Positions 34,346-44,072 of a DNA stretch of 64,000 bases are shown piece after piece. Both the position numbers and the translations under genes were made by a program. The notes beneath the pieces are model-generated. The model searched no databases, was not told the origin of the DNA, and worked only from the letters and a program-made list of their open reading frames with translations. The first letter of the stretch is position 1. The number at the start of each line of letters is the position of its first letter. The stretch covers positions 138,882 to 202,881 of the forward strand of contig NZ_JAIWNA010000003.1 in the NCBI RefSeq assembly GCF_020216065.1. The letters are read 5' to 3'. The stretch comes from Nocardia rosealba. Lineage in GTDB: Bacteria > Actinomycetota > Actinomycetes > Mycobacteriales > Mycobacteriaceae.

Positions 34346-35851
34346 GTGCCGGTACAGGCAGCGCTCGAGCGGGCGCGGGTGGCTTTGGAGATCGGGCGGG
34401 CCGAGGAGGCTCGGGGAATTCTGGGGGCCGTGCTGGCGCAGGCACCGGACGACCCGGAACTGCTTGTCGCGCTGGGGAACACGGCCTTCGCGCTCGACGA
34501 TCCGCAAGAGGCGTTGCGGTGGGCGGGGCGCGCCATCGGTGCCGACCCGGAACTGCCCGAAGCACAGATGCTGGCCGCCATGTGCGCGGCGATGCTGGGG
34601 GAGTGGGGGCGGGCGCGCGAGTACAGCGAGACGGTCCTGCGGTTGCTGCCCCACGAACCTGCGTCGCTGTTGCTGGCGGCGTGGATGATCGCCTTCGCGC
34701 CGGGCGCCGACAGCGACCGGACCGTTGCGCTCGTCGGCAAGGCCGTCGAACTCGCGCCCGACGAGGCCGGTGTGCACTGCTCCGCCGCCGAGATCTACGA
34801 GCGCCTCGGCGACTTCGACGGGATCCGGCGCCATGTCGGCGCGGGACTCCTGCTCGACCCGACCCACACAGACCTGCTCCGCATGCAGGCGCAGCTCGAG
34901 TTCGGCGGCGTCGACGGTGGCAGGCAGTCGGCGGTGGCGACGCTGCGCGGTGTCCTCGCGCAGGCGCCGACGGACAGCAAGGCGAAACGGCTGCTCGCCG
35001 AGGTGCACTGGCGATCGCTGATGCGGCTCGCCGCGTGGGTGTGGTTCTTCGCGGGTTGCTATGCGGCCGTGGCGATGTGGGCGCCCACGATGCTGCTCCG
35101 AATCGTGTCGCCGGTGCTGCTGGCGGCGATTCCGCTCGCCTGGTTCGGCGTGTTCCACAAGCTGCGCAAACAACTGCCCGACGGGTATCTGCGGGCCCGC
35201 GTATTGCGCCCGCGCGTGGTGTTCGCACTGCTCGTAGTGGTCGGTTCGGCGTTCGGTGTCGTACTCGGCGCGGTGGCGATGCGGTCGGAGTACGTGGCGT
35301 TCATCCGGATCGGGAGCTGGCTGCTCGTGCTCGGTGCGCTCGGGGCCGCGCTCGCGCATCTGCTGCTGTACACGGCGTGGTTGCGGCCGAGCCGCGACGA
35401 CCCCGATCCCGAAGACGGCTTCGACTTCGCGGCCGTGCAGATCATGGTGCTCGGCATCTGCGTGGTGCCGCTGGTCGTCCTCGCCGGTCTCACACGCGGA
35501 TTCGCGCGCCAGCCCGCCGTATTCGGTGCGTTCCTCGCCGTGGTCGGTGCGGTGTTGTTCACCCTCGTTCTGGAAGCCGGAATCGGAATCTGGCGCGATA
35601 GAGCGGGATACCGCAGGCTGCCCGTGATCGCGGCGATCGTGTGCGCCCTGCTGGCCGGCGCGGGTGCGGCCGTGTGGTGGGGTGGCGGCGAGATCGTCGA
35701 CGGGGAAATGCGCGGCCGTGAGTTCATGAATGTGCCCGCACCACCGACGATCTCACCGCGCGAGTTCCCGACGATCCCGACCCTGCGAGTTCCGACTCTC
35801 GTCGTACCCCCGACTGTCACGGGGGTACCGGCCGTGACCCCGACCCGGTGA
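34346..35851 (+). CDS. TPR-like / multi-pass membrane / proline-rich protein, paralogue 2
   Basis: The 501-residue tandem paralogue of the preceding gene. Its N-terminal repeats (ALERARVALEIGRAEEAR, VLAQAPDDPELLVALGN) match it closely, as do the boundary SLMRLAAWVWFFAGC and the proline-rich tail (PAPPTISPREFPTIPTL). It has more membrane segments (about seven, residues 225-460). GTG 34346 follows GGGGAGGGG by five bases. A 122-bp gap with its own Shine-Dalgarno separates the pair. Function unknown; the acidic RDDPDPEDGFDF loop between membrane segments is a distinguishing feature. Confidence 0.75.
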   Translation: MPVQAALERARVALEIGRAEEARGILGAVLAQAPDDPELLVALGNTAFALDDPQEALRWAGRAIGADPELPEAQMLAAMCAAMLGEWGRAREYSETVLRLLPHEPASLLLAAWMIAFAPGADSDRTVALVGKAVELAPDEAGVHCSAAEIYERLGDFDGIRRHVGAGLLLDPTHTDLLRMQAQLEFGGVDGGRQSAVATLRGVLAQAPTDSKAKRLLAEVHWRSLMRLAAWVWFFAGCYAAVAMWAPTMLLRIVSPVLLAAIPLAWFGVFHKLRKQLPDGYLRARVLRPRVVFALLVVVGSAFGVVLGAVAMRSEYVAFIRIGSWLLVLGALGAALAHLLLYTAWLRPSRDDPDPEDGFDFAAVQIMVLGICVVPLVVLAGLTRGFARQPAVFGAFLAVVGAVLFTLVLEAGIGIWRDRAGYRRLPVIAAIVCALLAGAGAAVWWGGGEIVDGEMRGREFMNVPAPPTISPREFPTIPTLRVPTLVVPPTVTGVPAVTPTR

Positions 35852-35946
35852 CAGCGGCAATCGGTCCGCAGGGCCGCGCGGTCGCGGCAGCAGGTGTCGG
35901 CTCCGGCGCCCGGTGACCGTAGGCACCAGGGCAGGACCGCTGCTCG

Positions 35947-36279
35947 TCAGTCGTCGGCAGCGCTGTTGGCGGCGGCGACTACCGCGGGGAGCAATCCAGG
36001 AACCGCCGATTCGACATCTTCCGTGCGCAGGCGCTGATAGGTCTGCCCGTCGAGGGTGAGGCGCTCGATGAGGCCCGCTTCGCGCAGGATCTTGAAGTGG
36101 TGGGTCGCGGTGGACTTGTTGATCGCGTCGTAGAGCGCCGAGCAGCGCAGCGGGCCGCCCGCGTTGCTCAGGCGGCGCACCATTTCCAGGCGCACGGGAT
36201 CGTGCAGCGCGCCGAGTACGGCGGGCAGCTCCGCCACGGGCAGGGTGGGCGCCGCGGGGAGATCTTTAGCCTGCGTCAT
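35947..36279 (-). CDS. ArsR-family winged-helix repressor
   Basis: A 110-residue regulator with the ArsR fold: ALHDPVRLEMVRRL, the recognition helix region SALYDAINKSTATHHFKILREAGL and the wing LTLDGQTYQRLR. No metal-binding cysteine motif (CxC) is present, so it probably responds to another ligand. It is divergent from the MFS gene across 92 bp that hold paired operator-like repeats, and it most likely represses that exporter and itself. Confidence 0.87.
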   Translation of the reverse strand: MTQAKDLPAAPTLPVAELPAVLGALHDPVRLEMVRRLSNAGGPLRCSALYDAINKSTATHHFKILREAGLIERLTLDGQTYQRLRTEDVESAVPGLLPAVVAAANSAADD

Positions 36280-36297
36280 GATCTACCTCACTCCCGG

Positions 36298-36352
36298 GTT
36301 TGATAGTCATCATACCCGGCGTAGGGTCAGGGTCGTTCGATGGTTATCAAAC
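36298..36352. promoter_or_regulatory. Paired operator-like repeats between the ArsR and MFS genes
   Basis: GTTTGATA (36298-36305) and TATCAAAC (36345-36352) are exact inverted copies about 39 bases apart. Each lies in a local half-palindrome: TGAT-AGTC-ATCA (36301-36312) and GAT-GGTT-ATC nearby (36339-36348). Two dimer sites flanking a divergent promoter fit ArsR repression. Confidence 0.6.
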
Positions 36353-36371
36353 TCACCTGATGGGGGCTGCG

Positions 36372-37571
36372 ATGGCAGCGACAACGATGGTGCCGACCGA
36401 AACCGGTCAACGGTGGGCCTACGGGCTGGTGCTCGCCGCCACGGGCGTGGCACTCGGTGTCTCCGGGGCGCCCGCCCCGCTGTACGGAATCTACGAAACC
36501 GAATGGCACCTGTCGCCGTTCACCACGACGATGGTCTTCGCCGTGTACGCGGTGGCCGCGCTCGGCGCGGTGCTGGTGTCGGGTCGCGTGTCCGATGTGG
36601 TCGGGCGCAAGCCGGTGATCGTCGGCGCGTTCGCCACCATGATCCTCGGGCTGATCGCCTTCCTGCTCGCCGACTCGGTACCGATGCTGCTGTTGGCGCG
36701 GGCCCTGCACGGCGCGGCGGTCGGGGCGACCGTGGTGGCGGGTGCCGCCGCGCTGCTGGATCTGCGACCCGAACGGGGCGCGCGGTCCGGCCAGCTCAGC
36801 GGGGTGGCGTTCAATGTGGGCATCGCGATCGCGGTGCTCGGGACCGCCGTGCTCGCCCAGTACGCGCCGTCGCCGCTGCGCACGCCGTACGTGGTGATCG
36901 CGGTGATCTGCCTGGCCGCCGCGGCCGGGATCCTCGCATTGCGCGAACCGCACGTCGCGCGCGTGAAGGGTCGCATCACGATCGCCAAACCCGCTGTGCC
37001 CCAAGAGATCAGGGCAGATTTCTGGTTCTCCGCGATCGGGGTCATGGCCGCCTGGTCGGTGCTCGGTGTGCTGCTGTCGCTGTATCCGTCGCTGGCTGCC
37101 GCGAAAACCGGCGTGCACAACCTGGTGTTCGGTGGGGCGGTGGTCGCCTCGACCGCCCTGGCCGGCGCGCTCGCGCAACTGTTCGCCACCCGCATTCCGG
37201 CGCGCAAGGCCGCGATCATCGGTGACCTCGGAATGGCCGCCGCCTTGCTGGCCACGATTCCGGCGCTGGCCACCAGACAACCGGCAGCCGTGCTGATCGC
37301 GGGGCTCGTGCTCGGCGCGACGTTTGGGCTCGGCTTCGGTGGTTCGCTGCGTCATCTGTCGGAAGTAGTGCCGCCGCATCGGCGCGGAGAAACGATGTCG
37401 GCCTATTACCTGCTCGCCTATTCGGCAATGGCTTTGCCGACGCTCGCGGCAGGTTGGGCGGCGACCACCTGGGGAATCGCGACGGTATTCCCGTGGTTCA
37501 TCGCGATCGTCGCCGTGGCCTGTGTGCTGGCCGCCCTGCTCGGGCTGCGTGGCAGCCGAGCGAAAGGCTGA
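36372..37571 (+). CDS. Major facilitator superfamily exporter
   Basis: A 399-residue 12-helix transporter with the MFS loop motif GRVSDVVGRKP between helices 2 and 3 and a substrate-exporter-like helix 5 (GVAFNVGIAIAVLGTAVLA). ATG 36372 has GGGGG six bases upstream; ATG 36360 is possible. It is divergent from and probably controlled by the ArsR repressor. Drug or small-molecule efflux is likely, the substrate being unknown. Transcription ends at the hairpin right after the stop. Confidence 0.87.
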   Translation: MAATTMVPTETGQRWAYGLVLAATGVALGVSGAPAPLYGIYETEWHLSPFTTTMVFAVYAVAALGAVLVSGRVSDVVGRKPVIVGAFATMILGLIAFLLADSVPMLLLARALHGAAVGATVVAGAAALLDLRPERGARSGQLSGVAFNVGIAIAVLGTAVLAQYAPSPLRTPYVVIAVICLAAAAGILALREPHVARVKGRITIAKPAVPQEIRADFWFSAIGVMAAWSVLGVLLSLYPSLAAAKTGVHNLVFGGAVVASTALAGALAQLFATRIPARKAAIIGDLGMAAALLATIPALATRQPAAVLIAGLVLGATFGLGFGGSLRHLSEVVPPHRRGETMSAYYLLAYSAMALPTLAAGWAATTWGIATVFPWFIAIVAVACVLAALLGLRGSRAKG

Positions 37572-37577
37572 GGACGA

Positions 37578-37612
37578 ACCCCGTCCGGCCGGGTGAAACG
37601 GCCGGACGGGGT
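37578..37612. terminator. Bidirectional hairpin between convergent MFS and VOC genes
   Basis: Perfect 14-bp arms (37578-37591 and 37599-37612) around the seven-base loop GGTGAAA, GC-rich, lying between two convergent stop codons. There is no long T-run, as is common in high-GC actinobacteria. Confidence 0.8.
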
Positions 37613-37619
37613 CGGGCAA

Positions 37620-38015
37620 TTATGTGGGCCAACCGCCGTAGGGCACGGTGATCAGTTCCAGGAAATGGCCGTTGGGGTCGAGGAAGTACACGCCTCGGCC
37701 CCCGTCGTTGTGATTGATCTCGTTGACGCCGTGCTGCTGCGGATCGGCCCAATGGTCCAGCTTGTAGCGCTGGATCTTGGCGTAGGCCGCGTCGAACTCG
37801 GCTTCGGAGACCAGGAACGCGTAGTGCTGCGGCTGGATCTCGGAAACGAACGGCGGCACCTTCGCGAAATCGAACGTGACGCCGTTGTCGAGCGGGATGG
37901 GAATGAACGGACCCCACTCTTTTCCTATGTCCAACCCGAGGATGTCCGCCCAGAATTCGGCGGTTTCCCTATTGTCCCGACATCCGACAATGGTGTGATT
38001 GAACTGTACTGACAG
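37620..38015 (-). CDS. VOC-family (glyoxalase/dioxygenase superfamily) protein with probable CTG start
   Basis: A 131-residue VOC fold: FNHTIVGCRDNRETAEFWAD at the start, HYAFLVSEAEFDAAY in the middle and GRGVYFLDPNGHFLELIT at the end. Candidate metal ligands are the His in FNHT, the His in QHYAF and the Glu in FLELIT. No ATG, GTG or TTG suits the fold start. CTG 38015 lies exactly seven bases after AAGGAG (38028-38023), so initiation at CTG is proposed. The alternative is a much longer GTG start without a Shine-Dalgarno. The substrate is unknown; the gene is divergent from the alcohol dehydrogenase. Confidence 0.8.
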   Translation of the reverse strand: MSVQFNHTIVGCRDNRETAEFWADILGLDIGKEWGPFIPIPLDNGVTFDFAKVPPFVSEIQPQHYAFLVSEAEFDAAYAKIQRYKLDHWADPQQHGVNEINHNDGGRGVYFLDPNGHFLELITVPYGGWPT

Positions 38016-38150
38016 GGGATTTCTCCTTGGTTCGTGACGGCGCCGACCCTGGGCTCGGTACAAGGCGGCCGACAGGAGCACCGTCACCGGAAACGAGATT
38101 AGCGCCGAATCCCGGGCCCGGCAATGCCGATCGCGCGGTAGGTTCGCGCC

Positions 38151-39257
38151 ATGAGGATTCGTGGAGCCGTTCTCGAACGCGTCGCCGATCCGGCACCGTT
38201 CGCGCAGTCGCGGCCGATCACCGTGTGCGAACTGGAGCTGGCCGAGCCGGGTGACGGCGAGTTGCTGGTGCGGATCGAGGCGGCCGGGTTGTGCCATTCG
38301 GACCTGTCGGTGGTCGACGGCAACCGGGTGCGCCCGGTGCCGATGCTGCTCGGTCACGAGGCGGCGGGCATCGTCGAAGCGATCGGCGCCGGTGTCGACG
38401 ATGTGCCGGTCGGGCAGCGCGTGGTGATGACGTTCCTGCCGCGCTGCGGCGACTGCGCGGGCTGTGCCAGCAACGGCCGCACACCCTGCGGGCCCGGCAG
38501 TGTCGCCAACAACGCGGGCGAGCTGCTCGGCGGTGGGCGGCGGCTGCGTCGCGACGGCGAGGATGTGCACCATCACCTGGGGATTTCCGGTTTCGCCACG
38601 CACGCCGTGGTGGATCGGCGGTCGGTGGTCCCGGTCGACGACGACGTACCACCGGAGGTCGCCGCAGTCCTGGGCTGCGCGGTACTCACCGGCGGTGGCG
38701 CGCTGCTCAACGCCGCGAAACCCGGTGCGGGAGACCGGATCATGGTGGTCGGTCTCGGCGGCGTCGGGATGGCGGCCGTGCTGGTGGCGGTGTCGCTCGG
38801 GCTCGGTGAGGTGATCGCCGTCGACACCGTGCCCGACAAGCTGGCGCTGGCACGGGAATTCGGGGCCACCGCCGCCTTCACCCCCGCCGAGATCGCCGAG
38901 CGAGCGGTGAACGCCGACGTGGTGATCGAGGCCGCGGGTAATGTCCGTGCGTTCGAAACCGCCGTCGCCGCAACGGCTCCCGGTGGTGTCACCGTGACGG
39001 TCGGCCTGCCCGCACCCGAGGCCACCGCCACGATCTCCCCGCTCACACTCGTAGCCCAGGGCCGAACCATCATCGGCAGCTATCTCGGCTCGGCCGTGCC
39101 CGCCCGCGACATCCCCGAATACGTGCGGATGTGGCGCGCCGGGAAACTGCCGCTGGAACGACTCGTGTCGGCGCGCATCGGACTCGACGCGGTGAACGAG
39201 GCCATGGACGAACTCGCCGCGGGCGCCGCGCTGCGGCAGGTGATCGTTTTCGGCTGA
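38151..39257 (+). CDS. Zinc-dependent alcohol dehydrogenase (MDR family)
   Basis: A 368-residue medium-chain dehydrogenase. Catalytic-zinc ligands are Cys in AAGLCHSD and His in LLGHEAAG. The structural-zinc cluster is present as CGDCAGCASNGRTPC. The NAD-binding motif is VVGLGGVGMAAV near residue 200, and an aspartate in AVDTVPDK favours NAD. It oxidises alcohols or reduces aldehydes; the substrate is not evident. It is followed by dapB after 70 bp and may be its own transcription unit. Confidence 0.9.
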   Translation: MRIRGAVLERVADPAPFAQSRPITVCELELAEPGDGELLVRIEAAGLCHSDLSVVDGNRVRPVPMLLGHEAAGIVEAIGAGVDDVPVGQRVVMTFLPRCGDCAGCASNGRTPCGPGSVANNAGELLGGGRRLRRDGEDVHHHLGISGFATHAVVDRRSVVPVDDDVPPEVAAVLGCAVLTGGGALLNAAKPGAGDRIMVVGLGGVGMAAVLVAVSLGLGEVIAVDTVPDKLALAREFGATAAFTPAEIAERAVNADVVIEAAGNVRAFETAVAATAPGGVTVTVGLPAPEATATISPLTLVAQGRTIIGSYLGSAVPARDIPEYVRMWRAGKLPLERLVSARIGLDAVNEAMDELAAGAALRQVIVFG

Positions 39258-39315
39258 CCTCGGCGTCCCCGGCCGGTGCCTGCTCGATAGGCTTGCGGAC
39301 AAGCGGAAACGATGA

Positions 39316-40571
<1,256 letters not shown>

Positions 40572-40574
40572 CTC

Positions 40575-41027
40575 ATGGCCCGGTTGCTCATCGTCCACCA
40601 CACCCCCTCGCCGCACACCCAGGCGATGTTCGAAGCGGTCCTGGCCGGTGCCACCGACCCGGAGATCGAGGGCGTCGAAGTGGTGCGCCGAGCGGCGCTG
40701 GCCGTCACCGCCGTGGACGTGCTGGAGGCCGACGGCTACCTGCTCGGCACCCCGGCCAACCTCGGCTACATGAGCGGCGCCCTCAAGCACGCCTTCGACA
40801 CCATCTACTACCCGTGCCTGGACTCCACCCGTGGTCGTCCCTACGGGCTGTACCTGCACGGCAACGAGGGCACCGAGGGCGCCGAGACGAGCGTCGAGCG
40901 GATCACCACCGGGCTCGGGTGGACGCGCGCGGCCGCGCCGGTGGTGGTGTCGGGGCCTCCCGGCAAGGCCGAACTGGAACGCTGCTGGGAGCTCGGTGCC
41001 ACCATCGCCGCAGGTCTGATGGGGTAA
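40575..41027 (+). CDS. Flavodoxin-like NAD(P)H-dependent FMN reductase family protein
   Basis: A 150-residue flavodoxin fold with the first strand RLLIVHHTPSPHTQAM (phosphate-binding loop), DGYLLGTPANLGYMSGALKHAFD around the flavin, and a C-terminal helix. It matches Rv2771c, which lies at this place after dapB. It likely binds FMN for electron transfer or quinone/metal reduction; the partner is unknown. It follows the previous gene after 3 bp, in the same operon. Confidence 0.85.
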   Translation: MARLLIVHHTPSPHTQAMFEAVLAGATDPEIEGVEVVRRAALAVTAVDVLEADGYLLGTPANLGYMSGALKHAFDTIYYPCLDSTRGRPYGLYLHGNEGTEGAETSVERITTGLGWTRAAAPVVVSGPPGKAELERCWELGATIAAGLMG

Positions 41028-41141
41028 ATGCGCATCGCCCCGAATTCTGGTGGCTGACATCGCGGCTGCCGATACGGTAGAACTCGACTCCGACGTGTTG
41101 CGGGCTGGCCGCGGATGGGTGTTCGAGATGGGGAGTGGTCG

Positions 41142-41807
41142 GTGACCGAGGTGCAGACGGTGCGACGGATCGGGTTGGTCGAGGACCACGAATCGGTGGC
41201 GATCGGGTTGGCCGCCATGCTCGGCCCCGAACCCGACCTGGAACTGGTCGCCACCGCCGAGACCGTCGCGGGCTTGCTCGCCGACGCCGACGACCTGGAT
41301 CTGGTGGTGCTCGACCTGCGCCTGCCCGACGGGTCGAGCCCCGAGGACAACGTCACCGCGCTGCGCGAGCGCGGCATCGAGGTGCTGGTGTTCACCGGCG
41401 CCGACAACGCCTTCCTCGTCCGCTCGGCCGCCAAGGCCGGCGTGCTCGGCGTGCTGCGCAAATCCGAGGGCGCGGCCACCGTGGTCGATGCCGTCCGCCG
41501 CGCGGCCTCCGGCGAACAGGTGGTCACCACCGACTGGGCCGCCGCCATCGACGGCGACCCGCAGCTGTCCGACGTGGGTCTGAGCCCACGCCAGGAGGAA
41601 GTGCTCATGCTCTACGCCTCGGGCGAGAAGGCCTCGCGCGTGGCCCGCCTCACGGGGCTGTCGGAACAGACTGTCAACGACTACCTCGGCCGCATCCGGC
41701 AGAAATACGCCGACGCGGGCAGGCCCGCGCCCACCAAGACCGACCTGTACAAACGGGCCGTCGAGGACGGGTGGCTGCCCGTGCCGGAGAGGCAGCAGCG
41801 CACGTGA
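41142..41807 (+). CDS. LuxR-type response regulator
   Basis: A 221-residue regulator: acidic pocket VEDHES, phospho-Asp in VLDLRLPDG near residue 58, Lys in LRKSEG near residue 107 and a LuxR-like helix-turn-helix (LSPRQEEVLMLYASGE, LSEQTVNDYLGRIRQKY). GTG 41142 has GGGGAG upstream. It is coupled to the kinase by a GTGA overlap and belongs to a three-gene operon with a kinase and a kinase-like partner. The spacing of the C-terminal helix-turn-helix is somewhat divergent from NarL. Confidence 0.88.
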   Translation: MTEVQTVRRIGLVEDHESVAIGLAAMLGPEPDLELVATAETVAGLLADADDLDLVVLDLRLPDGSSPEDNVTALRERGIEVLVFTGADNAFLVRSAAKAGVLGVLRKSEGAATVVDAVRRAASGEQVVTTDWAAAIDGDPQLSDVGLSPRQEEVLMLYASGEKASRVARLTGLSEQTVNDYLGRIRQKYADAGRPAPTKTDLYKRAVEDGWLPVPERQQRT

Positions 41808-43018
41808 GCACCGCGGTCGCCGCCGCGCCCGCACCCGTCGCCGAGATCGACCTGTCGCACGCGGCGACCGATCAGATCCTGCGCAGGCTCGGAGTGGTCA
41901 TCGGGATCGGTGCGCTGATCGTGATGATGCTCGAATTGCCCGCGGTGCTGGTGCAACCGGTCTACCTCGCGCGCTGGCCCGAGATCCACCTCGTGTCGGC
42001 CTATGTGCTGTTCGCGGTACTGGCGATCGTGTCGGCGCGCGGCCCGGTGCGCGCGATCCGGCGTGCGGCCGGCGCCGCCGCGGTGGTCTATCTCGCCGCG
42101 GCGGCGGTGACACCGCTGCTGTACTCGGTGACCTACATCGGCTCGTTCGCCTCCTGGCCGTACCGGGGACTGGCTGTCGGTGCGCTGGCGGCCGGTCTGG
42201 CATGGCCACGGCGGGTGGCTGCGGTCTTCGTCGCGCTGCTGGCGACGGTGGCCGCGATATCGAATGTGCTGGTGATCCCTGGTAGTTCGATGTGGACGCT
42301 GGTCGGTGACATCACCCGGGCGCTCGGTGTGGCCGCGCTGTTCCTGTGGTGCGTGGTGTACGCGCGGGCCGCCGCCGAACGAGTCGACCGGGAGGCCATC
42401 CGGCAGCGGGTACGCGCCGCGACGGTCGCGGCGACCACCGCCCGCGAACGCGAAGGCGCCCGCTTCGCCGCACTCATCCACGACGCGGTGCTGTCGACCC
42501 TGCTCGAGGCCTCACGCAGTGCCGGGTCGACCCCGGTGCTGCGCCGCCAGGCCGCACGTACCCTCGAACAGCTCGAACAGTCACGCAACGCCCCCGAGAT
42601 CGACCACTTCGACGCCGCCGCCACGGTCGAGTTCCTGCGCGACGCGGTGCGTGAAGTGGACCCCGAGCTGCCCGTTCAGGTTTCCTCACGCGGTGCCGAC
42701 CTGCGGCTGCCGGTGGAATCGGCGCGGGTGCTCGGCGCGGCACTCATGGAGGCGGTGCGCAACAGCTTGCGCCATGCGGGCGCAACCGGTCGCACCGTTC
42801 GGCGTGGCTTGTCGGTGACCATCGCGACCGGCGGCATCCGGGTGGTGCTCACCGACGACGGCGTCGGCTTCGACCCGGCCCGCGTCCCGGCCGACCGGAT
42901 GGGCATCACCGGCAGCATCCTCGGCCGCATGCGCACCCTCGCGGGCGGCGCGGCGTTCGTCGAGTCCTCGCCCGGCGCGGGCACCGTGGTCACCCTGGTG
43001 TGGGCCAGCGATGGCTGA
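41804..43018 (+). CDS. Sensor histidine kinase
   Basis: A 404-residue kinase with about five or six membrane segments (residues 30-185). The dimerisation helix has His226 in FAALIHDAVLSTLLEA, a variant of the RELHDxV phospho-acceptor motif. The HATPase has an N-box (ALMEAVRNSLRHAG) and DDGVGFDP. GTG 41804 overlaps the regulator's stop by 4 bp, and the kinase stop overlaps the next gene's ATG by 8 bp. It probably phosphorylates the regulator at 41142. The stimulus is unknown. Confidence 0.88.
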   Translation: MSTAVAAAPAPVAEIDLSHAATDQILRRLGVVIGIGALIVMMLELPAVLVQPVYLARWPEIHLVSAYVLFAVLAIVSARGPVRAIRRAAGAAAVVYLAAAAVTPLLYSVTYIGSFASWPYRGLAVGALAAGLAWPRRVAAVFVALLATVAAISNVLVIPGSSMWTLVGDITRALGVAALFLWCVVYARAAAERVDREAIRQRVRAATVAATTAREREGARFAALIHDAVLSTLLEASRSAGSTPVLRRQAARTLEQLEQSRNAPEIDHFDAAATVEFLRDAVREVDPELPVQVSSRGADLRLPVESARVLGAALMEAVRNSLRHAGATGRTVRRGLSVTIATGGIRVVLTDDGVGFDPARVPADRMGITGSILGRMRTLAGGAAFVESSPGAGTVVTLVWASDG

Positions 43019-44036
43019 GCGCGACCTGCCGTTCGGGATGCGCGACCTGTTCGGCCTCAGCGACGGAACCGCCTGGCTGTTCGTCGTCATCTTCGAAGCG
43101 ACCATCGTGATGCACCTGCGGGTGAACTTCGGCATCGCCCCACCACTGCCCGCCACGGCCGCACTGCTGCTGATGGCGGCGGCCGCGCTGGTGGTGCTGG
43201 TGTTCCCGATGGATCCGCTGCCCTGGCCGCCGACGGTGTTCGTCGCGGCCGCCGGACCGATGGCGATGGCGCTGACCGTGCCGTGGGTGCAGAACCCCTC
43301 GGGTTTCTCCAACCAGTTGTGGACGGCCTATCCCACTTCGTATCTGCTGGCCATGCTCGTCCTGCGCGGGCGGGTCGGTGCGGCCTGGCTCGGCGTGGCG
43401 GCGGCCGCGTCGGTGCTCATGACGCTCGGGGTGTTCACCGAGTGGCACGCGGAAACCGTGGTGCGCGCGCTGACCCCGATCGCGACCGTCGGCGCGGTGA
43501 CGGTGTTCATGGCCATCGTGCGGCCCACCCAGCGCTCGCTGCGCGAGCTGGGATCGCAGGCGAACCTGCGCGCCGCCACCGAGGCGGCCCTGCACGCGGC
43601 GACGGCCGAGCGGGACCGTCAGCTGGTCCGGCTCGACCAGGTGGCGGGCCCGATCCTGACCCGCATCGCCGAGGGACGCGAACTCACCGACGACGAACGC
43701 GAACAGTGCAGGCTGCTCGAAGCCGAACTGCGTGACGGATTACGCGCCCCCGAACTGGTCACCGAACGCCTGAGCACCGCCGCCCGGGGCGCGCGGGCGC
43801 GCGGTGTGGAGGTGACACTGCTCGACGACGGCGGTTTCCGTGGTGTCCCGGAATGGGTGCGGCGCAACGTGATCGAGGCCGCCGTCGAAGCACTCGACGC
43901 GGCCCGGGCGGGCACCGTCACCGTGCGGGTGCTGCCCATCGGCAGACGCTGGGTGGCGACGGTGCTGGCCACCGGACCCGACGGCGACCGCCGCACCGAG
44001 ATCGATACCGCCGGTGACGTGCGGGTTTCCACCTGA
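43011..44036 (+). CDS. Kinase-like membrane protein without a phospho-acceptor His
   Basis: A 341-residue protein sharing the layout of the preceding kinase: five or six membrane segments (about residues 20-165), a helical linker (ATEAALHAATAERDRQLVRLDQVAGPILTRIAEG) and a degenerate C-terminal ATPase-like domain (WVRRNVIEAAVEALDAARAGTVTVRVL). No His-Asp phospho-acceptor pair and no complete N- or G-box is visible. It is therefore more likely a pseudokinase or sensor subunit that partners the kinase it overlaps. Three-gene regulator/kinase/kinase-like sets occur in related actinobacteria, but a role has not been assigned here. Confidence 0.72.
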   Translation: MAERDLPFGMRDLFGLSDGTAWLFVVIFEATIVMHLRVNFGIAPPLPATAALLLMAAAALVVLVFPMDPLPWPPTVFVAAAGPMAMALTVPWVQNPSGFSNQLWTAYPTSYLLAMLVLRGRVGAAWLGVAAAASVLMTLGVFTEWHAETVVRALTPIATVGAVTVFMAIVRPTQRSLRELGSQANLRAATEAALHAATAERDRQLVRLDQVAGPILTRIAEGRELTDDEREQCRLLEAELRDGLRAPELVTERLSTAARGARARGVEVTLLDDGGFRGVPEWVRRNVIEAAVEALDAARAGTVTVRVLPIGRRWVATVLATGPDGDRRTEIDTAGDVRVST

Positions 44037-44072
44037 CCCGAATCTGTCGTACCCCTGTGCCAGGGTGGTGGC

